A program made the translations under genes and the position numbers. Below are positions 1 through 10,241 of a stretch of DNA of 64,000 bases, one piece after another (position 1 is the first letter of the stretch; each line of letters starts with the position of its first letter). Origin of the DNA: Emiliania huxleyi CCMP1516 (Eukaryota; Haptophyta; Isochrysidales; Noelaerhabdaceae); NCBI RefSeq assembly GCF_000372725.1, contig NW_005201493.1, positions 76,830 through 140,829 of the forward strand, written 5' to 3'. The notes under the pieces are model-generated. The model saw nothing but the letters and a program-made list of their open reading frames with translations. It was not told the DNA's origin and did no database searches.

Positions 1-1
1 C

Positions 2-1369
2 CAGCGCGAGGCGGCGGCGGGCGGTGCGGGCGGCGCTTCCTCGGGCGAGGCGGCGGCGGGAGCGAGGGCCGCAGCCTCTTCCGGCTCGCCGGGCAGGCTA
101 TCCGAAGAGGCCAGGCGCCTCGAGGCGGGGATAGCGGCTGCGCGAGGCGACGAGGCGGCGGTGCTGGCGTGGCTTGACAGCGGCGGGCGGGTCAACGCGA
201 CTTGCCGGGCAGGCGATGCGAGCGGCGTCACCGCGCTGATGCTTGCCGCCCAGAAGGGCCAAGAGGGGGTGGTCGAGCTGCTGCTGCAGCGCGGCGCGGA
301 GATCAACAAGCAGGACGGCAACGGCTACACCGCGCTGATGGACGCCGCCGGCAACGGCCACGAGCGGGTGGTCGAGCTGCTGCTGCAGCGCGGCGCGGAG
401 ATCAACATGCAGAACTGCAGAGGCAACACCGCGCTGATGTTCGCCGCCGGCAGCGGCCACGAGCGGGTGATCGACCTGCTGCTGCGGCGCGGCGCGGAGA
501 TCAACTTGCAGGACAGCGGAGGCAACACCGCGCTGATGGACGCCGCCGGCAGCGGCCACGAGCGGGTGATCGACTTGCTGCTGCGGCACGGCGCGGAGAT
601 CAACCAGAAGGACAGCGAGGGCGGCACCGCGCTGATGGCCGCCGCCAAGCGCAACCAATCCGCCGTCGTGATCTTCCTGCTGCGGGCGGGCGCAGACGCA
701 GCGTTGTGCTCTGCGAGCGGCAAGACGGCGCTGCAGGTGGCCAAGAAGCAGGGCCACGCCGAGTGCGTGCGCGCCCTCGAGGAGCATGCGGCGGCGGAGG
801 CGGAGGCGGAGGCAACGGCGAGGGGGGCGGAGAGAGCGGCGGCGGAGGCGGAGGCGGCGCGGCATGCCGAGGCGCTGCTGGCGGAGGAGGAGAAGGAGAA
901 GGAGGCGGAGCGCGCCAAGGAGAGCAAGACGGGCAACAACAAGAAGAAGAAGGGGAAGGGCGGCGGAGGCGGCGCTGGGCCGTCGCGGGAGCCCGAGGAT
1001 GAGGCAGCGCTGGCGGCGGGAGAGGAGGCGGAGTTGGCGGCGGCGCTCGAGGAGAGCGCGAGGCTGGAGGAGGAGAGGCGGGCGCCCGACGAGCAGGTGT
1101 CGTCCTCTTTGGCTGCAGAGAGGCCGCCTTCGGTGGAGGAGGAGGAGCCACCAGCCGACTTCGTCTGCCCGATCACGACCGAGGTCATGAGCGACCCGGT
1201 GATGGCGGCCGATGGGCATGCTTACGAGCGGACGGCGATCGAGCGCTGGCTCGCGACAAAGTCGACGAGCCCTCTGACGGGCGGCGAGCTCGAGCACCCA
1301 TACCTCACCCCCAATTACATGCTGCGCCGGATGATCCGGGACTGGGACGGGGCGCGGAAGGCAGCGTGA
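2..1369 (+). CDS. Ankyrin-repeat / U-box protein, probable E3 ubiquitin ligase (5' partial)
   Basis: Open frame from the first bases of the window to a stop at 1369, so the true start lies upstream. About six ankyrin repeats (TALMDAAGNGHERVVELLL type, roughly 180-780) are followed by an Ala/Glu-rich charged helix with a KKKKGKGGGGG stretch, then a C-terminal U-box (FVCPITTEVMSDPVMAADGH, then YERTAIERWL). Known family role: U-box domains recruit E2 enzymes and ankyrins bind substrate, giving cytosolic or nuclear ubiquitin ligases. The four central ankyrin units are nearly identical at the DNA level, suggesting recent internal duplication. The domain calls are firm; substrate and partners are unknown. 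Confidence 0.85.
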   Translation, partial: QREAAAGGAGGASSGEAAAGARAAASSGSPGRLSEEARRLEAGIAAARGDEAAVLAWLDSGGRVNATCRAGDASGVTALMLAAQKGQEGVVELLLQRGAEINKQDGNGYTALMDAAGNGHERVVELLLQRGAEINMQNCRGNTALMFAAGSGHERVIDLLLRRGAEINLQDSGGNTALMDAAGSGHERVIDLLLRHGAEINQKDSEGGTALMAAAKRNQSAVVIFLLRAGADAALCSASGKTALQVAKKQGHAECVRALEEHAAAEAEAEATARGAERAAAEAEAARHAEALLAEEEKEKEAERAKESKTGNNKKKKGKGGGGGAGPSREPEDEAALAAGEEAELAAALEESARLEEERRAPDEQVSSSLAAERPPSVEEEEPPADFVCPITTEVMSDPVMAADGHAYERTAIERWLATKSTSPLTGGELEHPYLTPNYMLRRMIRDWDGARKAA

Positions 1370-2443
1370 CCGGGCTCGTAATCGCGCCCCATCCCTCGAC
1401 CCCATCCCAGGGGTGTGCATGCGGACTGTACCTCACAGTTGTGACGCGGGAGCGGCGTATACGACCGTACGAGGGAAGCACACGGCGTCCTGTGAGCGAC
1501 ACGCCGTACGCATCCATGATCCAAGTAAGACGTCCATTTAAAGCCGTAAGCGCAACGAAACCAACGATTATTTTTGCTCTATCGCGCGTCCCCCGTTATG
1601 CGGGGGGACAAGAAACCGCATCCCGATGTCGAGCGTGGAGCGAGGAATATGATCTAGCTCAGATCTTAGCTCGGTCGTCGTAAAATCCCTGGTGGCGGCG
1701 TGCCGGCTGCCGCGTCCTCCCATGGCTAGTTCAAATTCACTCTCTGACACGCTAATCTTGAAAACGCGTCCAACGGAGCTCCGTGTTGCTCCCAGCGGAA
1801 TCCCCCGCGCTTCCTGCGGCCATGGCCGATGATACTAGTATGAGAGGTCATCTGGCTACCGCGAGCGCGACTCAACTCGCCGACGTCGTCCGATGATGGT
1901 GCCGCAAAGTCAGCCTCCGGCGGTAGCCGTGACATGTGGTTCCACCACCCCTCGCAGGCTTTGCCTCTGACCGCCACCGTTCCCAGGCTGCCTAATGGGA
2001 TGGAAAGGAAGGCTGGGCGAGCGTATAGAAGCGTGCTCGACCTCGTCGTGGCAACCTGCACGGCAGCGCTGGCAGGCGCGATGAGCGTCGTGCCACCTGA
2101 CCCAAGACGGGTCGCAGGCGTCGTACCGAGCGTGTCGAGACCGTGTCCTGATGTGATCTGCACGGGTGAGTCACGTCGGCGTCAAAGGAGCGACGTGCGA
2201 CCTGTCAGAGCTTGATCTCCGATCTCAGCGGCGTCGAGTCGTCTCCGGCGGCGACAAAGGTACATACCCAGGACGCGCAGAGGCAGCTGCGATCCCGCCG
2301 AGTGGACGGTGGCACACCGCGCCACCTGCTGTGTGCCGCCGTCTACTCGGCGGGGTCGCAGCTGCCTCTGGAAGGCACCGAGAGGTACCAAATGGCGCAA
2401 ATGGTCAAATCAAGGTTTTGTAACGCGAGCTGTGCCACAGTGA
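1370..2443. other. Intergenic region, no supported gene
   Basis: Several ORFs of 60-145 codons exist on both strands here but none shows a recognisable domain, signal peptide or consistent exon structure. The only strong structure is the long hairpin at 2278-2370. Confidence 0.5.
2278..2370 (+). ncRNA. 40-bp near-perfect hairpin, candidate small-RNA precursor
   Basis: Arms 2278-2317 and 2331-2370 pair over 40 positions around a 13-nt loop. Thirty-seven pairs are Watson-Crick and the other three are G-U pairs when read as a plus-strand RNA; on the minus strand the same three would be A-C mismatches. That asymmetry suggests selection on a plus-strand transcript, as in miRNA or hairpin-siRNA precursors, but a young MITE without visible target-site duplication is also possible. 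No expression evidence is available from sequence. Confidence 0.5.
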
Positions 2444-2726
2444 ATGGAACTAGCCCATCCCTCCCTTTGTCTCTTTTCTACGGCTCCGGTGGTGAGCCGG
2501 TGTGTGTGCCAGTCCGCGCCAGTCCGCGCCCTTGTCGTGCCAGTGTGCTGTGAGAGAGGCTTGTATTTTATAAGAATTCTTCTCTGGCAGACAGAGCAGC
2601 GGCCGCCCAGGCGGGCCGGCCGAGAGCAAAAAGAGTACACGTGGCGCAGCCCTGCTGCGACTCCGGCTCCGCACACTCGCACACCCCGCAGCCACCGCCC
2701 CTCACAACCAAAACAGATTCTCATCT

Positions 2727-4361
2727 CTATCTCGCCGGCGCCTCCACGTGTGCGTCTTGAAGACGCTGTGGGTCGACCTCGGCCTCCGCGCCGCTCGAAC
2801 CTCTGCTCACTCCCTCCGCATCGTCCTCTGGCCACAGCTCCGGCGCCGCCTTCGCCTCCTTGCGCGTCATCTCGAGCAGCGTCTTTGGCAGCGACTCCTC
2901 GGCCGCCTGGTAGCACGGCCCGAGCGAGGGCGAGAACGACCAGTGGCCGAGGCCGATGTCGACGCTGCGGTTGCGCGTCTGCACGCCCTCCGTCCGCTCG
3001 AAGAGCTCCGCGAGCCACTTCCCGTGCTCCGGCGGGCAGCCTACTCGCAGCGGCGCGGCTGAAATGGAGGGCGCCACAACGCAGGGCGGCGGCTGACCCG
3101 AGGGCTCGCGATGCCGGGGCTGCCGTCATCGTGCGCCCACCACACCGCCACGTGCTTGGTCCGGATGTGCCGCGGGTCGAAGCCCCACAGGGTGTTGGTG
3201 GCGTAGCACGTCATCTCGTACCCTTGCCCCACGTAGCCGCGCGCTCCCGTCCGCTTCTGATCCTCGGCGACCATCGGCAGCACCCACGGCCTCTCCTCGG
3301 CGAGCTTTGGCCAGATCATGTGCCCTATCGCCATGGGCGGGGACGCAAACGGCAGCAGGTTGGTCACGTCGGCGAGCGTAAAGTTCCACGCGGCGTGCCA
3401 CTCGCGCGGGTCGTTGTTCCGCACGAGGAAGAGGTCGTCCGCGTCGCACCGGAAGCCGAGCTCATCGCACAGCGGCGTCGACAGGTAGGGGCAGTTGAGT
3501 CCGAGGCCGATGCAGCGGTGCTCGGCGTGGTTGGGGCCTAGACAGGAACCGCGGCGAATCCAGACGGGGAGCTCGCGAGCAGGCCTCGAGGCACGACAGC
3601 TGGGCGCGCCAAAGTACCACGCCACGGCGAGCGCGTGAGAGGTGCCGAGGCTGTGGCCGTCCACCAAGAACTCGTCGACCCCCTCCGCCCACAGGATGGG
3701 CGCGAGGTCGTCGCGCGGAAAGTTGGCGATTCGGCGGTCCGGCTGCACAGAGAGGGCGGACGCGGTGAGAGGATGAGTTTCGCTAAGAGGCCAGCTCTCC
3801 TCAGCCCGCCTGGATGTCGCTGTAGCCCGAGTTGGGCATGGTGGGGGCGATGCCCCTGATGTTGAGATGCTTGAACATCTCGGCGTTCCAGGTGCACATG
3901 AGCCCGCCAGTGCTGGTCGCGCCGTGCATCTGAACCATGACTGTGGCGTCCTCCCTATTGCTGCCGTACACAAGGTACTCGACCACCTGTGTGTTGATTG
4001 AGTGCGTTAGGACGCCACATGCTCGTACATGTGCATCTGAACCACGACAGTGGCCCACCCGCCCGTCCTTCGTGGTGACATGCCGTCCAAAGCCGCCCAG
4101 TCGCTCGGCCGACGCGCGCTGCTCGTCCTCGCTAAAGGGTAGCTGCCCCCGCTCCTTGCGGTAGGTGCCGTAAACGAGCACCGAGGCGCAGAGCAGCGCC
4201 GGGCCGCCGAGCAGCGCCTTGAGCAAACCGTCAGTGCGCTTGACCAGCGCGACGAGGCTGATGGTCGTCAGGCCGAGCCAGGTAACGAGACCGCGCTTGA
4301 AGGCGGTGCGGGAGGGCGGCGCAAACCTGCGGGTCCAGTTGAGCGAGACGCGAGAGCTCAT
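2727..4361 (-). CDS. Alpha/beta hydrolase, membrane-anchored, five exons
   Basis: CDS complement(join(2727..3040,3124..3537,3610..3742,3810..3986,4059..4361)), 446 aa in one frame. An N-terminal hydrophobic segment (LVTWLGLTTISLVAL) precedes the fold: MVQMHGA strand, GYSDIQPDRR loop, nucleophile elbow GHSLG, a likely acid near WWAHDDG, and catalytic His in GLGHWSF. The intron at 3987-4058 is GT-AG; the other three read best as GC-AG, one restoring the family-typical GYSD-x-QP-x-R junction. The exon 3/4 junction at 3538-3609 is the least certain. Substrate cannot be inferred; esterase, lipase and epoxide-hydrolase activities all occur in this family. The intron at 3987-4058 contains a diverged copy of part of exon 2 (3924-3951). 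Confidence 0.75.
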
Positions 4362-4699
4362 CGGCGATTGTCCTCATCGGCGATTGTCGGCCTTCGAGCC
4401 TGTGCAAGCACTGTAGTTTCTTCTTTTCGCACCTTAAGTGGCTCCTTGGTGTCCAGTCCGAGCCTGGCTGTTCTTCACCTTTCTACCTACCTACCTGGCT
4501 CCTGTGCTCCTTCGCAATGTGCATGAGCGATCGCGACCGCGAGGTGGTGCGAGACGCGGCGTGGGAGCGGATCCGCCCGGTGGAGGAGGCGGGGAAGATG
4601 AGGGAATGGGACTGGGGGAGTGAGCGGCTTGCGGTTGCCGGTTGTTGTAATGCGAGAGAGTATAAATAAACGGACATCCCAAGGGGGGTTCCGCTGCTA

Positions 4700-4780
4700 G
4701 GGGAAACCCGGAGCGCAGAGCTAACCCTCGGAGACCCGTGTTTACTTTACGGCCCTTTCCCTGCGAACGCGCACCCCCCA
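4700..4780 (+). repeat. Dispersed repeat R2, copy 1
   Basis: About 80 bp matching 17454-17536 with few differences; the shared core includes GTTTACTTTACGGCCC and TTCCCTGCGAACGCGCAC. It lies just upstream of R1 copy 1. Function unknown. The second copy stops three bases before an ATG, so a 5'-UTR or promoter role is possible. Confidence 0.6.
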
Positions 4781-4827
4781 GGGCTAGGGCTCTCTTGCCC
4801 GCAACCCGATCCCGATCATCCGGCCCG

Positions 4828-4912
4828 CTGGGTGCGCTCCTCAGCTCCCCGGCCCTGGATGTGAGGTTGCCGACTGCACTCCAAGTGCTCCAAGTGCTCC
4901 AAGTGCTCCAAG
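4828..4912 (+). repeat. Dispersed repeat R1, copy 1
   Basis: One of four copies of a ~70-bp sequence containing CAGCTCCCCGGCCCTGGATG, GAGGTT and GACTGCACTCCAAGTGCTCC. The final CCAAGTGCT unit is locally expanded here. Read on the minus strand it lies about 470 nt upstream of the alpha/beta hydrolase start, in the same orientation relative to the downstream ORF as the other copies. Confidence 0.7.
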
Positions 4913-5036
4913 CTAGGGCTGGGTCGAGGACAGACACGTCCCCACCTTTGCAGGATTTTGCAAAAGCGAGGGGGGAGGGCGCATCGCCGCGCGGAGAGGG
5001 CTGGGCACAGGGCACAGGGAATCTCTCTCGCATAGG

Positions 5037-5445
5037 ATACAGTCTGTTGCGGGCATTAAGAAAACAGGGCATTAAGAAACCACAGCGCGCCGCAGGCGCG
5101 GCCCCAAGAAAGGGCCCACACACGAGTGTGAACAGGAGCCCCGCTCAAATTTTCTCTTCGCCTGCGGCGCGCGCACTTGTCATTTTGCCTAAGTCTGCGG
5201 TGTTCTGGGCGGTGTGGATGGAGGTGTGTGCGTCTTCCTGTCATCCCAAGACTGCTGACTGGCGCATCGGTCCAGCGCTTCCTTATTGTCATTTTACCTA
5301 AAAATTCGCCTAGATCCCGGCTGACCTGGGGTGCCGGCCGAAGCTAAGAAACCACGGCGTGGGGTGGGTGGGGTGGGTGGAAAGGCTTAGAAACGGCGGC
5401 GTGCCGCGGGTATCCTGTTTTCTTAATGCCCGCAACAGACTGTAT
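5037..5445. mobile_element. Fold-back element with 32-bp perfect inverted ends
   Basis: Positions 5037-5068 and 5414-5445 are exact reverse complements (32 bp), enclosing 345 bp without a coding signal. Inside are direct repeats of short strings such as TTGTCATTTT and TAAGAAACCAC. The arrangement fits a MITE or fold-back transposon; no clear target-site duplication was found, so the ends may extend further. Confidence 0.55.
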
Positions 5446-5570
5446 GCACTCGGCGGCACGAGGGCAGGGCTGGGCGTCCTATTTGTGCTCCCCCCTGGAC
5501 CCCTCGCTCTCTGGCACTATCCATCTGACCACTCATCTGAGAAACCCTCCTTATCAGCTGGTCAGCCGCC

Positions 5571-6223
5571 ATGTGGGCCTCCGGGCCTGCTACGGCGGCG
5601 CGGCCGGTTGAGGCCGGGCTCGGCCCGGCCCGCGACGGCTGGCCGCCGACGAGCGCGCTCGCGCTGCTCGTCAAGATGGCGGCGGTGGCGATTGCGGCGA
5701 CAAAAGTGCAGGCGTACAGCGCTCAGGCCTCTGGCGTCTGTCGTCTGTTGTCGCACACGCGCGCGCCGCGCGACCCGCGTCGCTCCGCGAGGGCATGAGC
5801 CTTCCGCGATTCGATCCCGCAGCCAAAAGCTGCTCGCTCGAACCGCGGCCGACTCCGCCATCGCGGCCGCAGCTGTTGAGCTCTCCAGAAGACTGGTGCC
5901 TCAAAGCGAGATCACCCGAGAGCAGCTGAGCCTGCCTCTGGCCTCGCCTCCCTCTCCTCCAGGCATTCGTGGGACGTGGCATCCTATGGGTCGTCCAGAG
6001 TATCGACCTCTGGCTTGTCAGCCGCCCCACCGAGGGCACCATGAAGTACAGCGATCGCCACCTTGCTGGCCTCTCCGCAATTACCCCCGACCGCGTCGAA
6101 CTCATCGGCGCGGGCTCTCTCGGCTACGCCTACGGCCTACGGGACCGGCCCCAGCTTCGGCTGAGGGCTAAGCTGCCGAGCCCAAATCACTGTGAGAGTC
6201 GTGATTTCTTGTTGGTTTCCTAA
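5571..6223 (+). CDS. Small protein of unknown function, two exons
   Basis: Model join(5571..5726,5963..6223), 138 aa, with a GC-AG intron of 236 nt. The join produces a continuous hydrophobic stretch (LLVKMAAVAIAATKV, then FVGRGILWVVQSIDLWL) followed by a soluble tail containing LSAITPDRVELIGAGSLGYA. It resembles a small membrane protein with two helices. No family recognised. The start codon is the first in-frame ATG and an upstream exon is possible. Confidence 0.4.
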
Positions 6224-6609
6224 AATCTCTCTCTCATCTGCGGGGCTTGGCGAGCGGCCGCGCTGCGGGGCAGGGCTGGTGAGAATGGGCTCTGGCCACT
6301 CGCCCGTGCGGGTGTAACCGCGCATCAGTCGGACAGAGGCCTCGAGCCCTCGACCGCCCCTCGCGGCAAGCTCTCGAGCATCTCGAGCAGCTCGCCCGCC
6401 GCCATCGCCGCCTCGAACTGCTCCCTCATGCCGAGCGCGCCGCAGACCCTACGTACCGCCTCTTGCTGCACCTCGTCATGGAGGTTGCATCGTTTGTTTA
6501 TTTCTCTCTTTTTTGGGGGGGGGGGGCGACCGAGTTTCGTTTCGACCGAGTTTTCTCTCCTTTCCTGGCCGACCAAGGACCCGACGCAGCCCGACTTATA
6601 TCCAAACGT

Positions 6610-7693
6610 ATGCCGCGCATCGCTCGCCTCGTCGCCGTCGCCGGCCTCGCCCTGGTTGGCTCTGCGCCCGTCCCGGAGGAGCAGCCCATCGCCGCTGCCG
6701 CTGCCGTCCAAGCTGCCGCCACAGCCGCTCCTGACGAGAAGATCTTCCCCATCGCCGCCGCCGGCATCGCCATCGCCTCGCAGCTTCCCGAAGAGCAGCA
6801 GCAGGCCATCCTCGACTTTATCGACCCGGCTAAGGTCAACCCGGAGACCGTGTCGGACCTGATCTCGCTCGTCACTCCAACGGAAGCGGAGAGCGACATC
6901 CGCGACGCTGTCAACGACCTCCACGGCCTGCTCGTTCTCATGCACAGCCATGGCTTCGTCGCCCCGGGCGAGGGAGCGTGGGCGGCCGGCCTCGCCGACA
7001 CGCTCACCCAGTCTGTGAAATGGTTCGAGGATCACGTCGAGACGCACGTCGAGAGCGAGCTCATCAAACCCGCAGAGGCTGCCCTCGCTGACGCCGGGCT
7101 CGAGGTCGAGCTCACAGGCATTGTGCCGGCCGTCAAGGACCAGTTCAAAATGCTCACCGAGCTGCTCCTAACCGCCTCGACGCTCCTGAAGGGCGAGCTT
7201 CCGACGCACGAGCAGGTCAGCGCGCTCATCATCTCGTCAGGCTTCGTGCCTGACGAGGCGACCAAGGACATCAAGGAGGCGGTGGAGGACCTGCACGAGC
7301 TGCTGACCGAGCTGGTGTCCAGCGGCTTCGTGCCTCCGGGTGACGGGGCCTGGGCGGCGGGCCTGTCCGACGCCATCACCAAGGGGCTGGACTGGTCTGA
7401 CACCCTAGATGCTGAACCTAGACCCCTCAACTCCCGAGAAGGCCGCCGAACTTGAGCACTTGAGCACGAGATGGGGTCGATTCCGCCGGACTCACGCCCC
7501 GACTTTATGACGCAGGTTCGACACCCACGTCAAGGACGAGCTCACCGAGCAGCTCATCGACCCCGCCTCGGCGGAGCTCGAGCTCGACCTTTCCGGCCTC
7601 GTCCCCGCGATCGAGTCGCAGTTCGCCACGATTGCAGAGATGCTCTCTGCCTTTGCGAGCATGGCCGCGCCGGCAGCGGACCCGCAGGCGTGA
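6610..7693 (+). CDS. Secreted or plastid-targeted protein with two homologous repeats
   Basis: Model join(6610..7394,7516..7693), 320 aa, GT-AG intron of 121 nt. The N-terminus (MPRIARLVAVAGLALVGSAP) looks like a signal peptide. Two ~110-residue repeats follow: each has a helix of the DAVNDLHGLL/EAVEDLHELL type, the motif GFV-P-G-GAWAAGL, then a W-F-D/E-HV segment, then LxGxVPA. The splice join completes the second repeat (LDW plus FDTHV matches VKW plus FEDHV of repeat one), which strongly supports the intron. Predicted mostly helical; no known family. Confidence 0.7.
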
Positions 7694-9056
7694 GGAGCGC
7701 GAATGCGCGCCGCCTCTCTTGGCACGACGAACGTATTTGCCTTCAAGCTTGCCACCGAGCTGACGAGCGAGTAGGCTGGGGACGTGGCCTGAGTGGCGTA
7801 GTGCCGTACGCTCACTCGGGATGTGTGGCAGCCCAGCTGGTGCCAGTTGTGGTCGTGGTGGCCAGCGAACTTGAAAAGCTATGAGTGCATGACTCGAGCG
7901 TGTGGCCGGTCCAGTCGGTGTTTAAAGTGGCCCTTTGCATGTGTACAGTACTCCTTAGTTGTCGGTCTAAAGACACAAACGACGACCAAGGACCCCAATA
8001 AATACGGGCGACCCGGGACTGCGGCACTCTTGGCTCACAATCCTGCGCACCGGCATGCCGCGTCATAAATAGCTCCGCCGCTTCGATAGGTTACATGCCA
8101 CTCGGCGAGCAGCCACCGTGCGCATTTCCAAACGCTAGCGCCCCTGACGCCTCACGCCACCTACGGCTCTCTGGGCGGCCACCTTTCAGGCGACACTGCT
8201 CGTCTTGAAGCCCGCCACGGCACCATCAGCCAGGACCACCATCAACCTTGGCGGGCCGGGGAGGGGGGGGGGGGGGCGACGCTGGTCAGTTTGTGTGATA
8301 TAGCGCCGCCTCCATCCTTCAATCTAGCACTGGTCTATCTCAATGTGGCACATCTGGGCGCTTGCAACCCTCCCGCTCTCCGGTCGACTCGCATGACGAT
8401 GGCTGTTTGGTTGTATCTCTCGTGTGCCGGGTTGATGATCCGCACGATGTCGCCGCGCTTGAAGGACCGCGAGGCGCACGCCAGGCACGGTTCCTCCATC
8501 CCCTGCGGGGCCGGGCTCGGTGCCCCCCCCCGCGGCTGTGGCAATGCGACTCTCCTGATCGACGGACGCGCGAATTGGAGATTCGATTGTTCGGGACAGA
8601 TATTCATCGGGCGAATCGCGGGCTAATGAGTAGCAGGCGAAGGGGGGAATCGAAAGGGGGGAAGGTTGCGACGCCGGGTCGGTGCGTGCGTGTCGGTCAA
8701 CACATTCATTGCGAGTCGTCGTGCACGGCCAACAAACAACACGATGATCACGGCCTCCATCGCGTTGTGGACTGCAATGCTCATCAGCCATGGAGGTCGT
8801 GGCGAGGCGAATTCACCTTCGATCGAAAGGTTCCTCTTTACCCGCTTTCTTCCTTTGCCCCCCGGGGGGCCACTGACTGCTGAGGAGCTGAGCGTCCATC
8901 CCCAGGGCCAGGCAGCTCAAACGAGATTTTCTTTTCTTCCTTTGCCCCGGGCCAGTGAGCTGACTGTGAACCTCGCGGGGGCTCGGGTCTTGCTCACGCT
9001 GCTCCTCCCTAGGACTCTTCCCACAGGAGCAGGTGTGAAGCGGCTGCGGCAAAGCA
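7694..9056. other. Mostly non-coding; one weak minus-strand exon candidate
   Basis: A minus-strand stretch at about 8335-8607 encodes SFKRGDIVRIINP followed by NQTAIVMRVD, which resembles a KOW-type beta-barrel (RNA- or ribosome-associated), but the frame breaks soon after and no start is evident. An AATAAA at about 7998 could serve the upstream gene. Otherwise only G-runs and short ORFs. Confidence 0.3.
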
Positions 9057-9237
9057 GGGTTCCAACTTTTTCCGGGGTATGGTATGGTAGGCTCGGGGGG
9101 GGGGGGGGGGTATGGTCCTGACCGCCCAAGGCTAGCCCTACCATACCCCAAGCAGGTCTTCCAAGAGGCGGGGGGGTATGGTCTCGAGGTGGGTTGGCCG
9201 AGCGCACCATACCACACCACGGAAAAAGTTGGAACCC
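9057..9237. mobile_element. 181-bp MITE with ~30-bp terminal inverted repeats
   Basis: Both ends read GGGTTCCAACTTTTTCCG inward (exact over 18 bp), continuing with a diverged GGTRTGGTATGG. The interior holds a G-run and further inverted GGTATGG motifs, so most of the element can fold on itself. An 11-bp direct repeat CCCACAGGAGC occurs at 9020-9030 and 9235-9245, partly overlapping the right end. No coding capacity. Confidence 0.7.
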
Positions 9238-9269
9238 ACAGGAGCGATATGCTGTCGGTCTGGGCTTGC

Positions 9270-9602
9270 GCAATCACGGGCTACTCGGCTGTGATGAGCA
9301 CGCCGGGCTGCCGTGCCTGCGCGTGGATGAGTACGCCGGGCAGCCGTGCCTGCGCGCGGATGAGCACGCCGGGAGAGCGCGCCGACCTGGGCGAGGACGG
9401 GCTCGCCGGGGCACAGTGGTCCCGAGCCAAATGGGCAACGGAGAGAGAGACGACCGATGACGGTGCGTGCTACATCGTCGAGGACAAGGACGCCCCGGAT
9501 CCGTCCAAGCAGTGGTTCTTCTGCTCCGACCCGGCAGAGGACGACAGCATGCAGTGCGAGCTCGTGCCGGAGTGGATGGGTACAGCGCCTGACGGAGGGT
9601 GA
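9270..9602 (+). CDS. Small repeat-bearing ORF, Cys/Trp-containing C-terminus (uncertain)
   Basis: A 33-bp tandem repeat (9293-9325, 9326-9358, partial third) encodes 11-residue units MSTPG-x-RACA. It is followed by an acidic, coding-like segment with CYIVEDKD and SKQWFFCSDP and a stop at 9602. The frame is open upstream into the MITE, so the true 5' end is unknown and an intron may precede it. No family recognised. Confidence 0.3.
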   Translation, partial: AITGYSAVMSTPGCRACAWMSTPGSRACARMSTPGERADLGEDGLAGAQWSRAKWATERETTDDGACYIVEDKDAPDPSKQWFFCSDPAEDDSMQCELVPEWMGTAPDGG

Positions 9603-10241
9603 GGGAGCGCACAGTCGCCCAAGCCACGCACGCATTTTCACTCCCGCATTGTTTGCGTGCCCAGGCACGCGGTCTGGCTCTGCTCGAAGCCAAAGGTGAC
9701 GAAGTAGCCCCGCAGTCTCCTCCCGGAGCGCGCAGGTTGCAGTCGCTTGCCCTTGGCAAGCCGAGCTCTGTCGCGGTCCTGCGAGATCGCGCCTTGGCGC
9801 CGGATGGCCCTGGGCGAGCGTACGTTGTCGGTGTGTGAGAGCGCGAGCGTACATCTCCCTTCCCATGAGTACCGCCACACATGTCTCCGTCCGCATGTTC
9901 GATGTTGAGAGCGTGCGCTGCGCGTCCCTCTGCCTCTCTCGCTCTGTCTCTGCGCGTAGGTACTCATGCACACTCGCTGCGGTGGCTCTCTCAGAGGGAT
10001 TCGCCGTACAAAAGCGAATACAAATGGAAGCGAGCGCGCACACGGGTCACGGCGTCTCGGCGCTCCGCTGGCGGTGGCGCTGCCCGCTGCGCCACCGGTG
10101 CACCGCGGGCCAGCCGCGCGCGCCCAAGAGTTGAGGCCCAGAGCGTGCAGGTCGGTATTATGGGATTTTTGAGGTCAGGACTCACCGCGCGCGCGGACAC
10201 GACTGCCCGGCGGCGGCGCGTTATCTAATATCAAACTCGTG

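Noticed and set aside
1640..1680. tRNA A-box-like TAGCTCAG
   Set aside because: No B-box GGTTCGA-type motif and no cloverleaf; no tRNA or rRNA gene could be supported anywhere in the window.
8260..8275. Long G-runs (also near 6514, 9098, 20988, 51642, 59074, 59585)
   Set aside because: Frequent in this GC-rich genome and possibly length errors; not given meaning on their own.
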